From Lepus europaeus (taxonomy: Eukaryota; Chordata; Mammalia; Lagomorpha; Leporidae), in contig NC_084847.1 in assembly GCF_033115175.1 (NCBI RefSeq), positions 46,982,056 to 47,046,055 of the forward strand: 64,000 bases of DNA. Direction: 5' to 3'. The stretch's first letter is position 1. Each line of letters opens with the position of its first letter. The notes under the pieces were generated by a model. That model did no database searches. It was not told where the DNA came from and saw nothing but the letters and a program-made list of their open reading frames with translations. Made by a program: the position numbers and the translations under genes. Of the stretch, positions 43,146-54,301 are shown piece after piece.

Positions 43146-43331
43146 CTCCAGCGGCAGGTTCCACGCGATGTACACGTGAGACTTGTAGTCGTCCATCCAG
43201 ACCTCAGCCACCCGGAGGGCGTTCCTCTTGGTGTAGAAGCCGATGTTGCTGTTGTATGGCTTCTTCTTGCGCTCGATGTGGGCCACCCGTGAGCAAGGCA
43301 GGACCTCCATGCTGCCTCCGCACAGCCACAC
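43146..43331 (-). CDS. GALNT17: GALNT17 internal coding exon (probably exon 7), end of catalytic domain
   Basis: This 186-nt, phase-0 exon encodes 62 residues, from VWLCGGSMEVLPCSR to YIAWNLPLE. A polypyrimidine-CAG acceptor precedes it and the donor is GAG/GTAGGG. In the family it begins just after the GGEN.E part of the Gal/GalNAc-transferase motif, which must lie on the exon upstream of the window. The SRVAH histidine (exon residue 18) matches the metal-binding histidine of active family members. The following RKKKPY...IGFYTKRNALRVAEVWMDDYK covers the flexible catalytic loop, where active enzymes usually carry a PGG-type turn that is absent here. Loss of that loop chemistry is typical of the Y subfamily (GALNT8, 9, 17, 18), which shows little or no transferase activity in vitro. 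The protein is expected to be a type II Golgi membrane protein. I recognised the paralogue from memory: GALNT18 differs at many positions of this exon. No alignment was run. Confidence 0.93.
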
Positions 43332-43470
43332 CTGGGGGCACAGACAGACACGAGGGTTCAGCCAACTCGCCTTGAGTGAGGGATAACACAGGGGATGTCA
43401 GGATAGGTTTGTTCTCGCAGTGCAGCATGGCCTAATCTGACTTAAACACACAAGAAGGAGGGTTTAAGAA

Positions 43471-43518
43471 CATTCTTTAAAAATCTTTATTTAGTTAGTT
43501 TTAATTTTATTTGAAAGG

Positions 43519-43554
<36 letters not shown>

Positions 43555-43645
43555 CTTCCACCCACTTGATTCATTCTCCAAATGCCTACAGCATCCAGGG
43601 CTGGCCAGACAAGAGCTGGGACCCAAGTGCTTGGGCTATCACCAG
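43471..43645 (-). repeat. CSINE fragment
   Basis: AAAATCTTTATTTAGTTAG, (GA)n at 43526-43551 and GGGACCCAAGTGCTTGGGC, then loss of the head. Confidence 0.8.
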
Positions 43646-43754
43646 CTGCAGTCCAGATCCAAGGCGCCAATGCCTGGGGTGCGGCCAAGCTCAGTGCACG
43701 TAGTGATTAGGAGTGGAAGGAAAAGGGAGAAGGGGCTGAGCTGGGTCCTGGGGC

Positions 43755-44051
43755 AGAGTGACAGGGAAAGGGACACACACACACACACACACAGATCCCC
43801 CATCTGTTGGTTCACTCCCCAAATAGCTATAATATCCAGGGCTGGACCAGGCCAAATCCAGGAGCTAGGAATTCCATCCAGGTCTCCCATAGCAAGAATC
43901 CAGGCACTTGGGCCCTCTTCCACTGCCTTCCCAGGTTCATTAACAGCGAGTTGTTAGTAGTAAGAAGAGCAGCCAGGACTGGAATCAGCCCTCGGACACA
44001 GGATGCCAGTGTCACAAGCGGCAGCTTAACCAGCTGTGCCAACACTGGCCC
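43755..44051 (-). repeat. CSINE with CA repeat
   Basis: (AC)n at 43773-43791, then GGTTCACTCCCCAAATAGC and a GTGCCAACACTGGCCC head. Confidence 0.88.
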
Positions 44052-44055
44052 TGAC

Positions 44056-44560
44056 ACTGAACCTCTTAACCAAGAGGGAGATGCTGTGTGGGGCTTCAGA
44101 CAGGTATCTCAGAAGGCCTAGCCAGGGTGGCAGGGATAGTGGCTTCCTACCCTGGGTTCTGCAGTGTAGACCAACACAGAGCCGCCGTGCCCTTTTGGAA
44201 AGGGGCAGGGGGCTTTCACACTGCTGGGAGTCTTGAGGGTACACTGATCTCTTGGGGCCAGCAAGCCCCCAGTGTGAATCACAAGGGGCAGTGTTGGCCC
44301 GAAGGATCCCACAGTGACATCATCAGTGCCTGAGCGCACACCTGCTTTCATCCCACCTGCCCAGCCTCCATCTACAGCTCAATCTGTCACCTCCAGTGAC
44401 ACAGACTGCCTTTGGAGTCCCAAGGGTGAGCAACCAGCAGCAGATTCGGTGAGACTGAAAATGACACCAGAGGGCAGCTCGAGCTGCAAAGCACTCTGGG
44501 AACACCCGAGAGACGCAGCAACTCAAAGCTACAATATATGGAAAGGAAGAGGAAATACAT
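44056..44560. other. Intronic spacer
   Basis: No repeat recognised; open frames on both strands unsupported. Confidence 0.3.
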
Positions 44561-44564
44561 GTAC

Positions 44565-44680
44565 CCCAATGACCTCATTAAATCCTTACAGAAGAGGAAA
44601 CGGAGGGTGAGAGAGGTAGAGGAAGTTGCTCAAAAGGGGGGAGCTTGAACCCCAACATCAGCCTCACAGGACAGCAGCAG
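44565..44680 (-). repeat. MIR fragment
   Basis: CATTAAATCCTTACAGAAGAG, AGAGAGGTAGAGGAAGTTGC and GAGCTTGAACCCC match the reverse complement of MIR. Confidence 0.6.
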
Positions 44681-44837
44681 GCCAGTCCTCACTACTCCTG
44701 CAGTCCAAGAGGGCAGAGCGACAGCCCACTGGCCTGCAGCATTCCTTAGCTCCATGGAGAGGGGTGGGGACCTGTAAGAGACAGAGCCTTGTGGAGTGTG
44801 ATTAAGTCATCAGGGGCATTGCTCTCAGCATGGACAA

Positions 44838-45122
44838 TGCAGAGGTGACGGAAGTGGTGGCACAGTGCCACACCAGCACCCCCAGAGTGCCGGTTGGAGT
44901 CCCAGCTCTTCCACCTCCAACCCATCTTCCTGCTAACGCATCCTGGGAGGGAGCCGATGACAGCCAAGAAGTTGGGTCCCTGTCACCCATGTGAGAGATC
45001 AGGATGGAGTTCTGGGCTCCCAGCTTTGGCCTGGTGCAGCCATTTGGGGAGTGAGCCAGCTGAGGGAAGACCCTCTCTCTCTTTCTCTCTCTGCCTTTCA
45101 AATAAATAAACGGATTAAAAGA
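44838..45122 (+). repeat. CSINE, old
   Basis: GGTGACGGAAGTGGTGGCAC head (degenerate) and a CCTTTCAAATAAATAAACGG end. Confidence 0.85.
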
Positions 45123-45635
45123 ATTTAATATTTTATAATTTAATTCAAATAAATAAATGGATTAAATGGATTTAAAAGAATGGATTCATGTAGTTCTCTT
45201 GGGACCTTGGTTATTTCTCTCGAGTAAGTCATTATCAAGCTAAGCCCACCCCCCTGTGTTTGCCCTCTCTTGCAACATGGCCATGTTCTTTTTTGTTTCT
45301 CTGCTACCACGTGACACAGCCAATAGGGCCCTCATCAGAGGCTGAATAAAGCAATCTGCTTAGTTCTGGAGTTTCAGTCTCCAATGCTGAGAGCTAAATA
45401 AGCCTTGGGGACTTTGTAAACGACAGACAATGGACAAGCTGTGTAGAACTGAGGGGATAGGCAGGGTCTACCCTTGGCAAGGGCTTGTGGGCTGAGTTTA
45501 GGAAATCGGTCTTTGTTCTACCACAAAGGCATGGAAGGACTGGGGTTTGAAAAGCTTGTAGTGTAGAAAACAGATCAGCAGCAAGAAGAAGGGAGAAGTC
45601 AGTAGATCTGGCTGGGAAATACAATAGGAAGAGAC
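45123..45635. other. Intronic spacer
   Basis: 45123-45180 repeats AAATGGATTAAA-type units derived from the CSINE tail. 45300-45420 carries MaLR-like phrases only weakly. Nothing firm. Confidence 0.3.
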
Positions 45636-45956
45636 ACTGGATGGATTTATCAATTTATTTGAAACAGAAAGAAAGGCACAGACATACAGAGAGAGTAAGC
45701 ACTCCATCCTCTGGTTCACTCTCCAAATGTCTGCAATGGCCAGGGCTGGGCCAAGGCCAATGCTAGCCAGGGAAGGCCACCCAGGTCTCCTATCTGGGTG
45801 GTGGGAACCCAGTGACCTGAACCCCTCACTGCTGCCTCGCAAGGGCTACATTAGCAGGAAGCTGGAGTTAGCAGAAAGAGTGAAAAATGGAACTCAGATA
45901 CTCTGACGTAGGATGTGGGTATTTTACTGGGCCCCCTGACCCCAAGGCCAAACACT
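45636..45956 (-). repeat. CSINE, old
   Basis: GGATTTATCAATTTATTTG tail side and GGGTATTTTACTGGGCCCC head end. Confidence 0.8.
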
Positions 45957-45970
45957 TACCTCTACCAAGA

Positions 45971-46330
45971 GATTTTTTTTAAGATTTATTTATTTACTTG
46001 AAAATCAAAGTTATATATAGAGAGAAGGAGAGGCAGAGAGAGAGAGAGAGAGAGAGCGAGCGAGAGAGAGGTGTTCCATCTGTTGGTTCACTCCCCAATT
46101 GGCCACAACGGCTGGAGCTATGCCCATCCAAAGCCAGGAGCCAGGAGCTTCTTCCAGGTCTCCCACACAGGTGCAGGGGCCCAAGGACTTGGGCCATCTT
46201 CTACTGCTTTCCCAGGCCACAGCAGAGAGCTGGATCGGAATTGGAGCAGCCAGGACTAGAACTGGCGCCCATATGGGATGCTGGCACTGCAGGTGACAGC
46301 TTTACCTGCTACACCACAGCACTGGCTCTC
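45971..46330 (-). repeat. CSINE
   Basis: TTTTTTTAAGATTTATTTA tail side, (GA)n at 46035-46070, head CACCACAGCACTGGC. AGATTTTT occurs on both sides. Confidence 0.9.
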
Positions 46331-46539
46331 CCCTCAACAGATTTTTAAGAGGCAAAATCATCAGGAATGGATTGGATGTGGTTGGCAGAGAGAAGGGTTG
46401 AGAATGACTCCCATCATCAAACAAGGCCAAAGTGGGCATTTCCAGAACTGGACATCACCTGGTTGAGGGGCTCCAGGGGCGACCCTGATGTTTCCCCCAA
46501 AGTCCTTCCTTCAAGGGCTGGAGGGAAAAGCTGGCATGG

Positions 46540-46700
46540 CTCATGGGTTCCCAAACCTGGCCGTGTCTCCACATCACCAAGGGAGCTCTCTAAAGTGACC
46601 AATGTCTGGAGCCCACCCCAGACCCATGAACCCCACTCCCACGGTACAAAGCTGAGACACTGGCAGGTGCCATACAGTTCCCCTCTGTGATGTGATGTGA
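46540..46700. repeat. MER5A-like DNA transposon fragment
   Basis: GGGTTCCCAAACCTGGCCG, CATCACCAAGGGAGCTCTC and GGAGCCCACCCCAGACCC follow the MER5A left part. Diverged. Confidence 0.5.
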
Positions 46701-47129
46701 TAGCTACGTCGGGGAAACCACAAACCTGGAAGACTTTTAGTATCTTTTCCATGGCTGGAAGTTCATGACTCTGTTTTATAGAGGCAGAAAGGAATTAAGC
46801 AAGGGATATGCCCTGCCAATGCCTACACAGCTGGATGAAGGTTCCGGGGTCTTCCAGAAAGAGGCATGGGCATCCGATGACCTGGGTACTGCACTACCCT
46901 GGTCACACTCTCCGCTGGGTCTCTGTCACCAAGAGCTGGGGAGGAAAGTGAGGGAGGTTGAGGCTGCCACCTTGGTGGAAGTGAGGAGAGGGGTGGAAGA
47001 GGCCAACAAGTCAATGCCAATGCTACTGGCTGGCTGATGGTGACCATTCTCTCAGACTGTGGGCTCTAGATATTTTTGATCTGTTTCAAATTTGTAAAGG
47101 GCACCCTCTCTAGTATGTTCACTGTACAT
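46701..47129. other. Intronic spacer
   Basis: No feature recognised. Confidence 0.3.
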
Positions 47130-47446
47130 TTAAAAAAAATGTTTATTTTAAAGGCAGAGTTATAGCAAGAGAGACAGACAGCAAGACCTTCCATCCGCTG
47201 GTTCACTCCCCAAATGGCTTAAATGGCCGGAACCAGGCTGACCCAAAGTCAGGAGCCAGGAGATTCTTCCTGGTCTCCCACATGGGTGCAGGGGTTCAGG
47301 CACTTGGGCCATCTTCCGTTGCTTTCCCAGGCGCATTAACAGGGAGCTGGATCAGAAGTGGAGCAGCCAGGACTTGAACTGGCACCCCCATGGGGTGTCA
47401 ACCTTGCAAGCAGTAGCTTTACCCACTACACCACAGTGCTGGCCCC
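47130..47446 (-). repeat. CSINE
   Basis: TTTAAAAAAAATGTTTATTT tail side and ACCACAGTGCTGGCCCC head. Confidence 0.9.
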
Positions 47447-47761
47447 ATGCTTTACTCCTTTTTAAATCATGCGCATACACTACTATGCCACTGACATTCA
47501 GTGTCTTTGAGAGATTACTTCTAGCAGCCTCTATAGATGGTGAAATCCGTGGGTGCTCAAGTTCTTTATGTAAAATGGTGTAGTGTTTGCATAGAACCTA
47601 CACATATCATCCCATATACTTTAAATCATCTCTAGGTGGTGGATTATACCTAATGCAATGGAAATGCTCTGTAAACAGCTGTTCTACTGTATTGGTTAGG
47701 GAGCCATGACAAAGAAAAAAAAGTCTGTACGTGCTCAGTACAGACACAAAGTAAAAATACT
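47447..47761. other. Intronic spacer
   Basis: AT-rich; no feature recognised. Confidence 0.3.
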
Positions 47762-47771
47762 TACACTTTCA

Positions 47772-48030
47772 GGGCCAGCGCTATGGTATACTGGGTAAAG
47801 CTGCCCCCTGCAGTGCCGGCATCCCATGTGGGCACTGGTTCAAGTCCCAGCTGCTCCACTTCTGATCCTGCTATGGCCTGGGAAAGCAGTAGGAGATGGT
47901 CCAAGTCCTTGGGCCCCTGCACCCACATGGGAGACCCGGAGGAGGCTCCCGTCTCCTGGCTTTCGATCAGTTCATATCTGGCCCATTGCAGCCAATTGGG
48001 GAGTGAACCAGCAGATGGAAAATACCTCTC

Positions 48031-48101
<71 letters not shown>

Positions 48102-48160
48102 CTCCTCTCTCTGTGTAACTCTGACCTTCAAGTAAACAAATAAATCTTAGAAAAAAAACA
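47772..48160 (+). repeat. CSINE with expanded CT microsatellite
   Basis: Perfect 10-bp duplication TACACTTTCA (47762-47771, 48161-48170). The internal (CT)n at 48026-48098 has grown to ~36 units. Confidence 0.95.
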
Positions 48161-48170
48161 TACACTTTCA

Positions 48171-48690
48171 ATCCAGAGACAGAACCTTTGGTTCTTGCAT
48201 TTTATATGGGAAAAGTAACAGGAATACAGAAACTCAAAAACTATATAAAAATGTAAGCGCTAAAATATTCCTCTTGTACCCTCAATGGGTGTTCTAGTGA
48301 ATCCCACTTTGGAAACCACAGTCCTAAGAGTAAGTCGGGGGGGTCTCACCTACTTTCACAAAATTCTAATAGTCAAGGTACGGTCTTAACCCATGATGTT
48401 CAGAAAACAGCTGCTTCTCCAATCAGCAGGAAGTATCACTCAGGAGTTAAGTAGATTTTTAGCTGAAGTAATACAGTGAGAGCATTCAGCTGTGTCATTA
48501 GACCGTGAATGAGGGCACGATTACCGGAAATCCACTTTGCTGGAGATCTTCACCACCTGCTTGGGATGATTCTGGAAAGAATCTGGATGCTGGTATAGGG
48601 GGAGCCATGGGGCTTCCCTCCCCATGTCCTGGTGACTGGTAAACCAGAGAGCAACACAGACGCCTTCTTCAGCACTCCCCTCCTCCCCTA
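48171..48690. other. Intronic spacer
   Basis: No repeat recognised. Confidence 0.3.
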
Positions 48691-48699
48691 GCCACCAGC

Positions 48700-49200
48700 C
48701 AATCCATCACCAAGTCCCGCCATGACACTCCCTAACTGTGGCTCAACTCCATCTTCTTCCCTCCTTATGCATTGTGACCCCCAGACTGCTCCTTCCCCCA
48801 CCATCAGCCCGGTCCAAGCTCCCACCATTGGTCATCCAGACCATGGCCACCGCCTCCATCCAGACTCTACCCAATGTGACCTCCACTCAGAGTCTTGCTC
48901 ATGCCACGCCCCAGTGCCACACTGGCTCTCACCACTCTGAAAACAAAGTCCAGCACCTTCATGTGGACCTCAAGGCCTTGAAGCAGCTCCCCTCCTCCAA
49001 CCCCAGACCATGCTCTGCAGCTACTCCAACCCCACCAGCCTTCTTCTTATCCTTCCACGTGCCACACTGCTGCCTGGGTTACCCTCTCCCAACCTGCCTC
49101 AGACTCCAGCCTTCTGCTCCGGCATCACTTGCTCAGGGGAAGCCCAGAGGAAACCAAAGCCTCCTATTACATGCTTGTGTGGTGCACATCACAGCTGTAA
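48700..49200 (+). repeat. L2 (LINE-2) remnant
   Basis: CAAGCTCCCACCATTGGTCA, CAAAGTCCAGCACCTTCATG and CACGTGCCACACTGCTGCC resemble the L2 ORF2 3' region seen at 11.7-13.0 kb, in the same orientation. A CSINE truncates it. Confidence 0.5.
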
Positions 49201-49207
49201 GTTCTAA

Positions 49208-49506
49208 GTTTTATTTATTTGAAAGGCAGAATTAGAGAGAGAGCGAGAGAGAGAGCGCTTCCATCAGTTAGCTCATTCTCCAAATGGCCGCAATGGCAAA
49301 GGCTGGGCCAGCTCAAAGCCAGGAGCCAGGAGCTTCTTCTGGGTCTCCCACGTGGGTGGCAGGGACACAAGTACTGGGGAATCTTCCACTGCTTTCCCAG
49401 GCCATGAGCAGGGAGCTGGACTGGAAGTGGAGCAGCCAGGACTCGAACTGGAGCCCATAGGGGATGTTGGTGTTGCAGGCGGCGGCTTTACCCACCGTGC
49501 CAAGAT
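49208..49506 (-). repeat. CSINE
   Basis: AGTTTTATTTATTTGAAAGG tail side; head CCCACCGTGCCAAGATGC. Confidence 0.88.
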
Positions 49507-49870
49507 GCACGCCACACAGCTGTGGTTTTGCGAGTGTGTCGGCACGTGGGTGTGTGAGTTGGGGGGGGGAGGCAAGTGGTGTGGGGCATGCCTGGAGTTG
49601 TGTGAAGAGGCACTGCAGAGAGCAGCAAGGGAGTTCAGGTCGCAACTAGGCAATTACCACCAGCAAGACTTGAGTCTGCAAGAGCATAGGAGAGGCTGTG
49701 GACCATTCGTTGGCAAACCGTCCAGTGGATCATAGAGAAGATGCAAAGTAAGGAGTGAGGCGGCTCAGAGGACCACAGGCTGGGGTGGCCCCTCAGGTTT
49801 GGCTGAAGAGGGGGACCTGGTGGGCTGTGGCTCTATTTATTTTTAAACAAAGAAAAAGTGCACCTGCAGG
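49507..49870. other. Intronic spacer
   Basis: G-run at 49561-49568; no other feature. Confidence 0.3.
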
Positions 49871-49942
49871 GTACCTTCCGTGGTTGTTAGTAGTATACTC
49901 ACTGTTGTGCAACCATCACCACAATCCAACTTAAACACTTTT

Positions 49943-50268
49943 TAAAAAATATTGTATTTATTTATTTGAGAGGTTACAGACAGTGAGAGGAAGAGACAGA
50001 GAGAAAGGTCTTCCTTCCACTGGCTCACTCCCCAAATGGCCGCAATGGCCGGAGCTGAGTCAATCCAAAGCCAAGAACCGGGAACTTCTTCCAGGTCTCC
50101 CATGTGGGTGCAGGGCCCAAGCACTTGGGCCATGCTATTCTGCTTTCCCAGGCCATAGCAGAGAGCTGGATCAGAAAAGGAGCAGTCGGGACTAGAACCG
50201 GTGCCCATATGGGATGCTGGCACCACAGGCAGAGGATTAACCTACTGCGCCACAGTGCTGCCCCCTAG
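49943..50268 (-). repeat. CSINE inserted in L1M
   Basis: Duplication ACACTTTT (49935-49942, 50269-50276); full length. Confidence 0.93.
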
Positions 50269-50440
50269 ACACTTTTCATCCTCTGATTAGAAACCCCATA
50301 CCAGTCACATCCCAGTGTCTTTCTCTTCTCCCTGCCCCCATACCCCAGCCCTAGGCAATCCACTTCATTTCTATATGTTTGCTGTTTCTGGAGGAAGAGG
50401 CAACATACAGTAAGTATTCCTTGTGGTTAGTGCAATGTCT

Positions 50441-50692
50441 TCTTTTTAATGTCTATTTATTTTGATCTACTTAAAAGGGGGGGGGGGGTAAAGAGAGAGA
50501 GAGAGAAATCTCCCACCTGCTGGTATACTCCCCAAATGCTCACAACATTCAAGGTTGGGCCAGGCTAAACCAGGAGCCAAGAACTCCATCCCAGTCTGCC
50601 ATGTAGGTGTCCGGGACCCAAGTACTGGAGGCAGCACCTGCTACCTCCCAGGAAGCATCAGCAGAAAGCTGGAGCAGACGCAGAGACGGGTT
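50441..50692 (-). repeat. CSINE, head truncated, in L1M
   Basis: TCTATTTATTTTGATCTACT tail side with G11 at 50478-50488. It ends where the next head begins. Confidence 0.82.
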
Positions 50693-51005
50693 GGCATGTG
50701 GATCAGCAGGCTAACCCACTGCTTGCAATACCACCGTCCCTTTTCAGTGCACTGGTTTGAGTCCTGGCTGCTCCATTTCTGATCCAACTCCCTGTGAATG
50801 TGCCTGGAAAAGCAACAGAAAATGGCCCCAAGTACATGGGTCCTTGTCACCTAGGTGGGAGACCAGGATAGAGTTCCAGGTTCCTGGCTTTGGCCTGGCC
50901 GAGCCCTGGCTGTTGTAGCTATTTGGGGAGTGAGCCAGTGGATCAAAGATCTCTCTCTCTCTCTCTCTGCCTTTCAAATAAATAAAATAAATTTTCACTA
51001 AAATA
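50693..51005 (+). repeat. CSINE, head-to-head with preceding copy
   Basis: GCATGTGGATCAGCAGGCTA head; tail TTTCAAATAAATAAAATAAA. Confidence 0.88.
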
Positions 51006-51320
51006 AAACAGAAACAAACCAAAAAAACAGCAGAGGTGCCAGAAGTGCGTGTTTGGGATGAAGGTGTCCCACATGGTGACTCCACGGCCACACCACAACG
51101 CCTGCCTCCAGCATGGCTTCCAGCTTCATCAGTGCTGTGGCTTGTTGTCACCGTTGCATGCCTTCCTACAGCTTAATAGTATCCCATCATACGGAGGTAC
51201 CACATTCTGTTTACCCATTCATCAGTCGGTGGGCATTTGGGCTGTTTGTTGTTTCCTCATTAGCTGAGGCCGTAGGGGAAAATGAAGCTGTATTCCCGAC
51301 CACTACCTCTCACCCCTCTC

Positions 51321-52195
51321 TTCAGTGTTTCTCGTAGGCCCCAGGCTTCAAGGCCTCTCTGATCCTCCCCGGGCTCTGTGTGGAGCTGGTGTGGAGGTGG
51401 CTGTGGGGTGCAAGGGAATGGTCCATGCACTGAGGAACATACGTTTGTTCTAGTCCTCTAAAGTCAAGCAGTCCCTTCTCCCTGCACCTGCCACCCACCT
51501 CACCCCCTTTCACATCTGGCCTCAGTTCTTTCCTTGTAAGATGGAATTGTACCATGTACCTGCCTCCACTGCAGAGCCACCGTGGGGGCCATTTGAGATG
51601 AAAGACCCAGCCAGAGTCCTCCAGAGGTAGACCAGCAACACGGTCACTGGTTCACACTGCAGGTGGCCTGCTCCCAGCACAGACTCCGCTCTTTAGCAGA
51701 TGGCCTTGGCCAGTTTCTCCTACCTAGGTCTCCATGACCTGCTGTGTACAGCGATGAATCCCAACAGCCCTGGCTCGCCTGTTAGCGCTGTTGGGAGGTT
51801 CACTGCAGATGGGAAACACATCAAACACTTGGAGCCACACACGGCCAACAGGAGGCTCTGAAAACATGGCGCCTGTGTCGTCATGGTAACCAGATTCCAA
51901 GGATCCACCCATGTCTTCCTAGATTTCCCACCCACATCTTCAGTAGGATCACAGCATCATCCAAGGACAGGAAGGGCTGGAAATTTCTAGAAGGTTCTAG
52001 AAGTGCCCTGATCAGGCACTGGGTATGTGGGTGGGACTGGTGTCCCGGCCCAGGGCACAGGCATGGGCAGGGAAGTGGAGGTGGGGACTCTGCCTTCAGA
52101 GGCCACCAGTGTGCCCCACAGATGGTTCCTTGGTCATCTGCTCCCTGCCCAAGCCCAGGTAGGGGAACCTCCACTCACAGGGTCTATCAGTGGAC
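51321..52195. other. Intronic single-copy sequence
   Basis: No repeat recognised; open frames unsupported. Confidence 0.35.
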
Positions 52196-52238
52196 TTCAA
52201 ACAGTTCAGGGAAAATGGAATTAAAAGATAAGCTTATT
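52196..52238. mobile_element. Mariner-like MITE fragment
   Basis: GGAAAATGGAATTAAAAGAT followed by AAGCTTATTTGC is the terminal quarter of the MITE family. Confidence 0.5.
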
Positions 52239-52244
52239 TGCATC

Positions 52245-52480
52245 TGAATGGTGGCAACAGAGGGACTTTGTGTTGAGTGAAATAAGCCAGACACAGAAAG
52301 AAAAATACAGCATGTTCTCCCTTAGAGGTGGGAGCTCAATTTGAAAGATTAAAAACAAAAAGAAAAAAGACAAAAAAAGAAATCCTGCAAATACCGTGTT
52401 TTGTCGAACTGGTTTAAATCTTTGTCAAACTAAGATTTATGTACAACTGTAGTTTTAATGATTTTGTAATTACTTTAAAA
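52245..52480 (+). repeat. L1 3' end fragment, sense
   Basis: GTTGAGTGAAATAAGCCAGA, CAGAAAGAAAAATACAGCAT and GTTCTCCCTTAGAGGTGGG match the L1MA-type end of ORF2/3' UTR. Confidence 0.65.
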
Positions 52481-52489
52481 CTTCCTGTG

Positions 52490-52820
52490 GCCAGCACCGT
52501 GGTGCAGTAGATTAATCCCTGCCTGCTGCACCGGCATCCCATATGGGCGCCGGTTCGAGACCCGGCTGCTCCACTTCCAATCCAGCTCTCTGCATGGCCT
52601 GGGAAAGCAGTAGAAGATGGCTCACGTGTTTGGGCCCCTGCACCTGCGTGGGAGACCCAGAAGGAGCTCCTGGCTCCTGGCTTCGGATCGGCGCAGCTCC
52701 CGCCATTGCGGCCATCTGGGGAGTGAACCAACAGAAGGAAGACCTTTCTCTCTGTCTCAATCTCTCACTGTCTGTAACTCTTACCTCTCAAATAAATAAA
52801 TAAAATCTTTAAAAAAAAAC
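52490..52820 (+). repeat. CSINE
   Basis: Perfect 11-bp duplication AACTTCCTGTG (52479-52489, 52821-52831). Confidence 0.95.
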
Positions 52821-52831
52821 AACTTCCTGTG

Positions 52832-53035
52832 TATGAGTGAAGTTGAGCATCTTTGCGTTTGACGATTCTATATGGGCCATGCTTATTTTCCTGCTCAATT
52901 ATTGTCTTTTACTGTTATTTATTTTTGTTGCTGTTGTTATTATTGTTGAACTCTTCATTTATAAGCCTTTGGTTACAATGTGAATTAAAATATTACAAAT
53001 TAAAAATATGCTATGCCAAAAAAAATTAAGTTTTT
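52832..53035 (-). repeat. Probable old L1 fragment, antisense
   Basis: GAAGTTGAGCATCTTTGCG and TATATGGGCCATGCTTATTT resemble the antisense L1 ORF2 phrase that follows the conserved TTTGCATTT motif. The right part is low-complexity AT. Confidence 0.4.
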
Positions 53036-53082
53036 AAGAACATAGGATTGTTTTGGTTGCCAATGAAATTGAAAGCATCTAT

Positions 53083-53192
53083 ATGAGAGGTCTTTGTAAA
53101 GTTCATGGACATTCTGTGTTTATGAAACGCCTGTGCCTGGACTTCAAATTTCGGGGCATCAAAATTCCACTTCCCACAGACTTTTCAATGAA
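53083..53192. mobile_element. Mariner-like MITE
   Basis: GGTCTTTGTAAAGTTCATGG at the left and CACAGACTTTTCAATGAATC at the right as diverged inverted termini. Confidence 0.6.
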
Positions 53193-53683
53193 TCCTCATA
53201 GCAGGATGCCGCTGGCAGCCACGGATGCCCCATCCCACCCATCCTGTGAGCCAGCTCTGCAAGCCCAGGTCAGCCAGAAACCATGAAATTCCAGCTCCCC
53301 AGGTGCTGCCCCACTCGCTCTGCTCTCTTGCAGACACCTCTGGTCCCTCCCCAGGGATGTGTGGCTTGGCTCCCTCTGAGCGTGACCAACCCTGTGACTC
53401 CCAAGGGTCAGGATGCCAAGGGAGTTGACAGGTCAGCCAGAAAGGAGTATGGGATATACAAGCTTGTGGGTGACGGTCTCCCACCCACTTCCAGCAAACT
53501 TTCCTCCTGGTTACACAAGCACATGGCACTCAGACAGCAAGAGATCTCACTGACATCTCTCAAGAAGCAAGGAGACGGTTTTCACTGCGTTTTATCATGT
53601 AGATTTGCACTCACTGCATATTATGTGTTCCCATGATACGGCAGGCAAACCTGGAGACAGCGTGTGTTGGTAAGACACAGAGG
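53193..53683. other. Intronic spacer
   Basis: No feature recognised. Confidence 0.3.
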
Positions 53684-54011
53684 ATTTTTTTAAAGATTTA
53701 TTTGAAAGGCGGAGTTACAGATGGAGAGAGGAAGAGACAGAGAGAGAGGTCTTCCATTTGCTGGTTCACTCCCTAAATGGCCGCAATGGCTGGAGCTTGG
53801 CCGATCCACAGCCAGGAGCTAGGAGCTCTGTCCAGGTCTCCCACATGGTTGAGTGCAAGGGCCCAAGCACTTGGGCCATCTTCTGCTGCTTTTCCCAGGC
53901 CATTAGCAGGGAGCTGGATAGGAAGTGGAACAGCCAAGACTCAAACCAGTGCCCATATGAGATGCCAACGCTGCAGGCAGAGGCTTAACTTATTACTCCA
54001 CAGTGCCAGCC
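53684..54011 (-). repeat. CSINE with poly-A next to its head
   Basis: T-rich tail side at 53684 and head CACAGTGCCAGCC at 54010, followed by A17 at 54012-54028. The A-run belongs to the target or its duplication, not to this element's tail. Confidence 0.88.
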
Positions 54012-54152
54012 AAAAAAAAAAAAAAAAACAGGATTTTTAGGGCCATGAAATCACCGTGTATGATACTGAAATGGGAGACTCATGTCCTTATTTATTTGTC
54101 CAAATGCACAGAATGTACAAAAGATGCCTTGTCACGCCTGGGTGACAGGTGA

Positions 54153-54301
54153 CAGGTGCTTGGGCCATCTTGCGCTGCTCTTCCCAGGCCATTAGCAGAG
54201 AGCTGGATCAGAAGCGAAGCAGCCGGGACTTGAACCAGCACCCATAGGGGATACCAGTGTTACAGAGGCCGGCTTTACCTGCTATGCCACAGTGCCGGCC
54301 C
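54153..54301 (-). repeat. CSINE head-half fragment
   Basis: Starts at GTGCTTGGGCCATCTTGCGC and ends CACAGTGCCGGCCC. The tail half is missing. Confidence 0.85.

Larger units (their letters stand above)
49875..51320 (-). mobile_element. L1M 3'-end remnant, antisense, split by three CSINEs
   Basis: TTGTGCAACCATCACCACAA, CTGATTAGAAACCCCATACC, CCTAGGCAATCCACTTCATT and, after the SINEs, TTAATAGTATCCCATCATAC and CCATTCATCAGTCGGTGGGC appear in antisense L1 order. Confidence 0.78.

Noticed and set aside
2886-43331. Assignment to GALNT18 instead of GALNT17
   Set aside because: The C-terminal ending, the KKKPYNSNIGFYTK loop and the beta-repeat sequence fit GALNT17; remembered GALNT18 differs at many positions.
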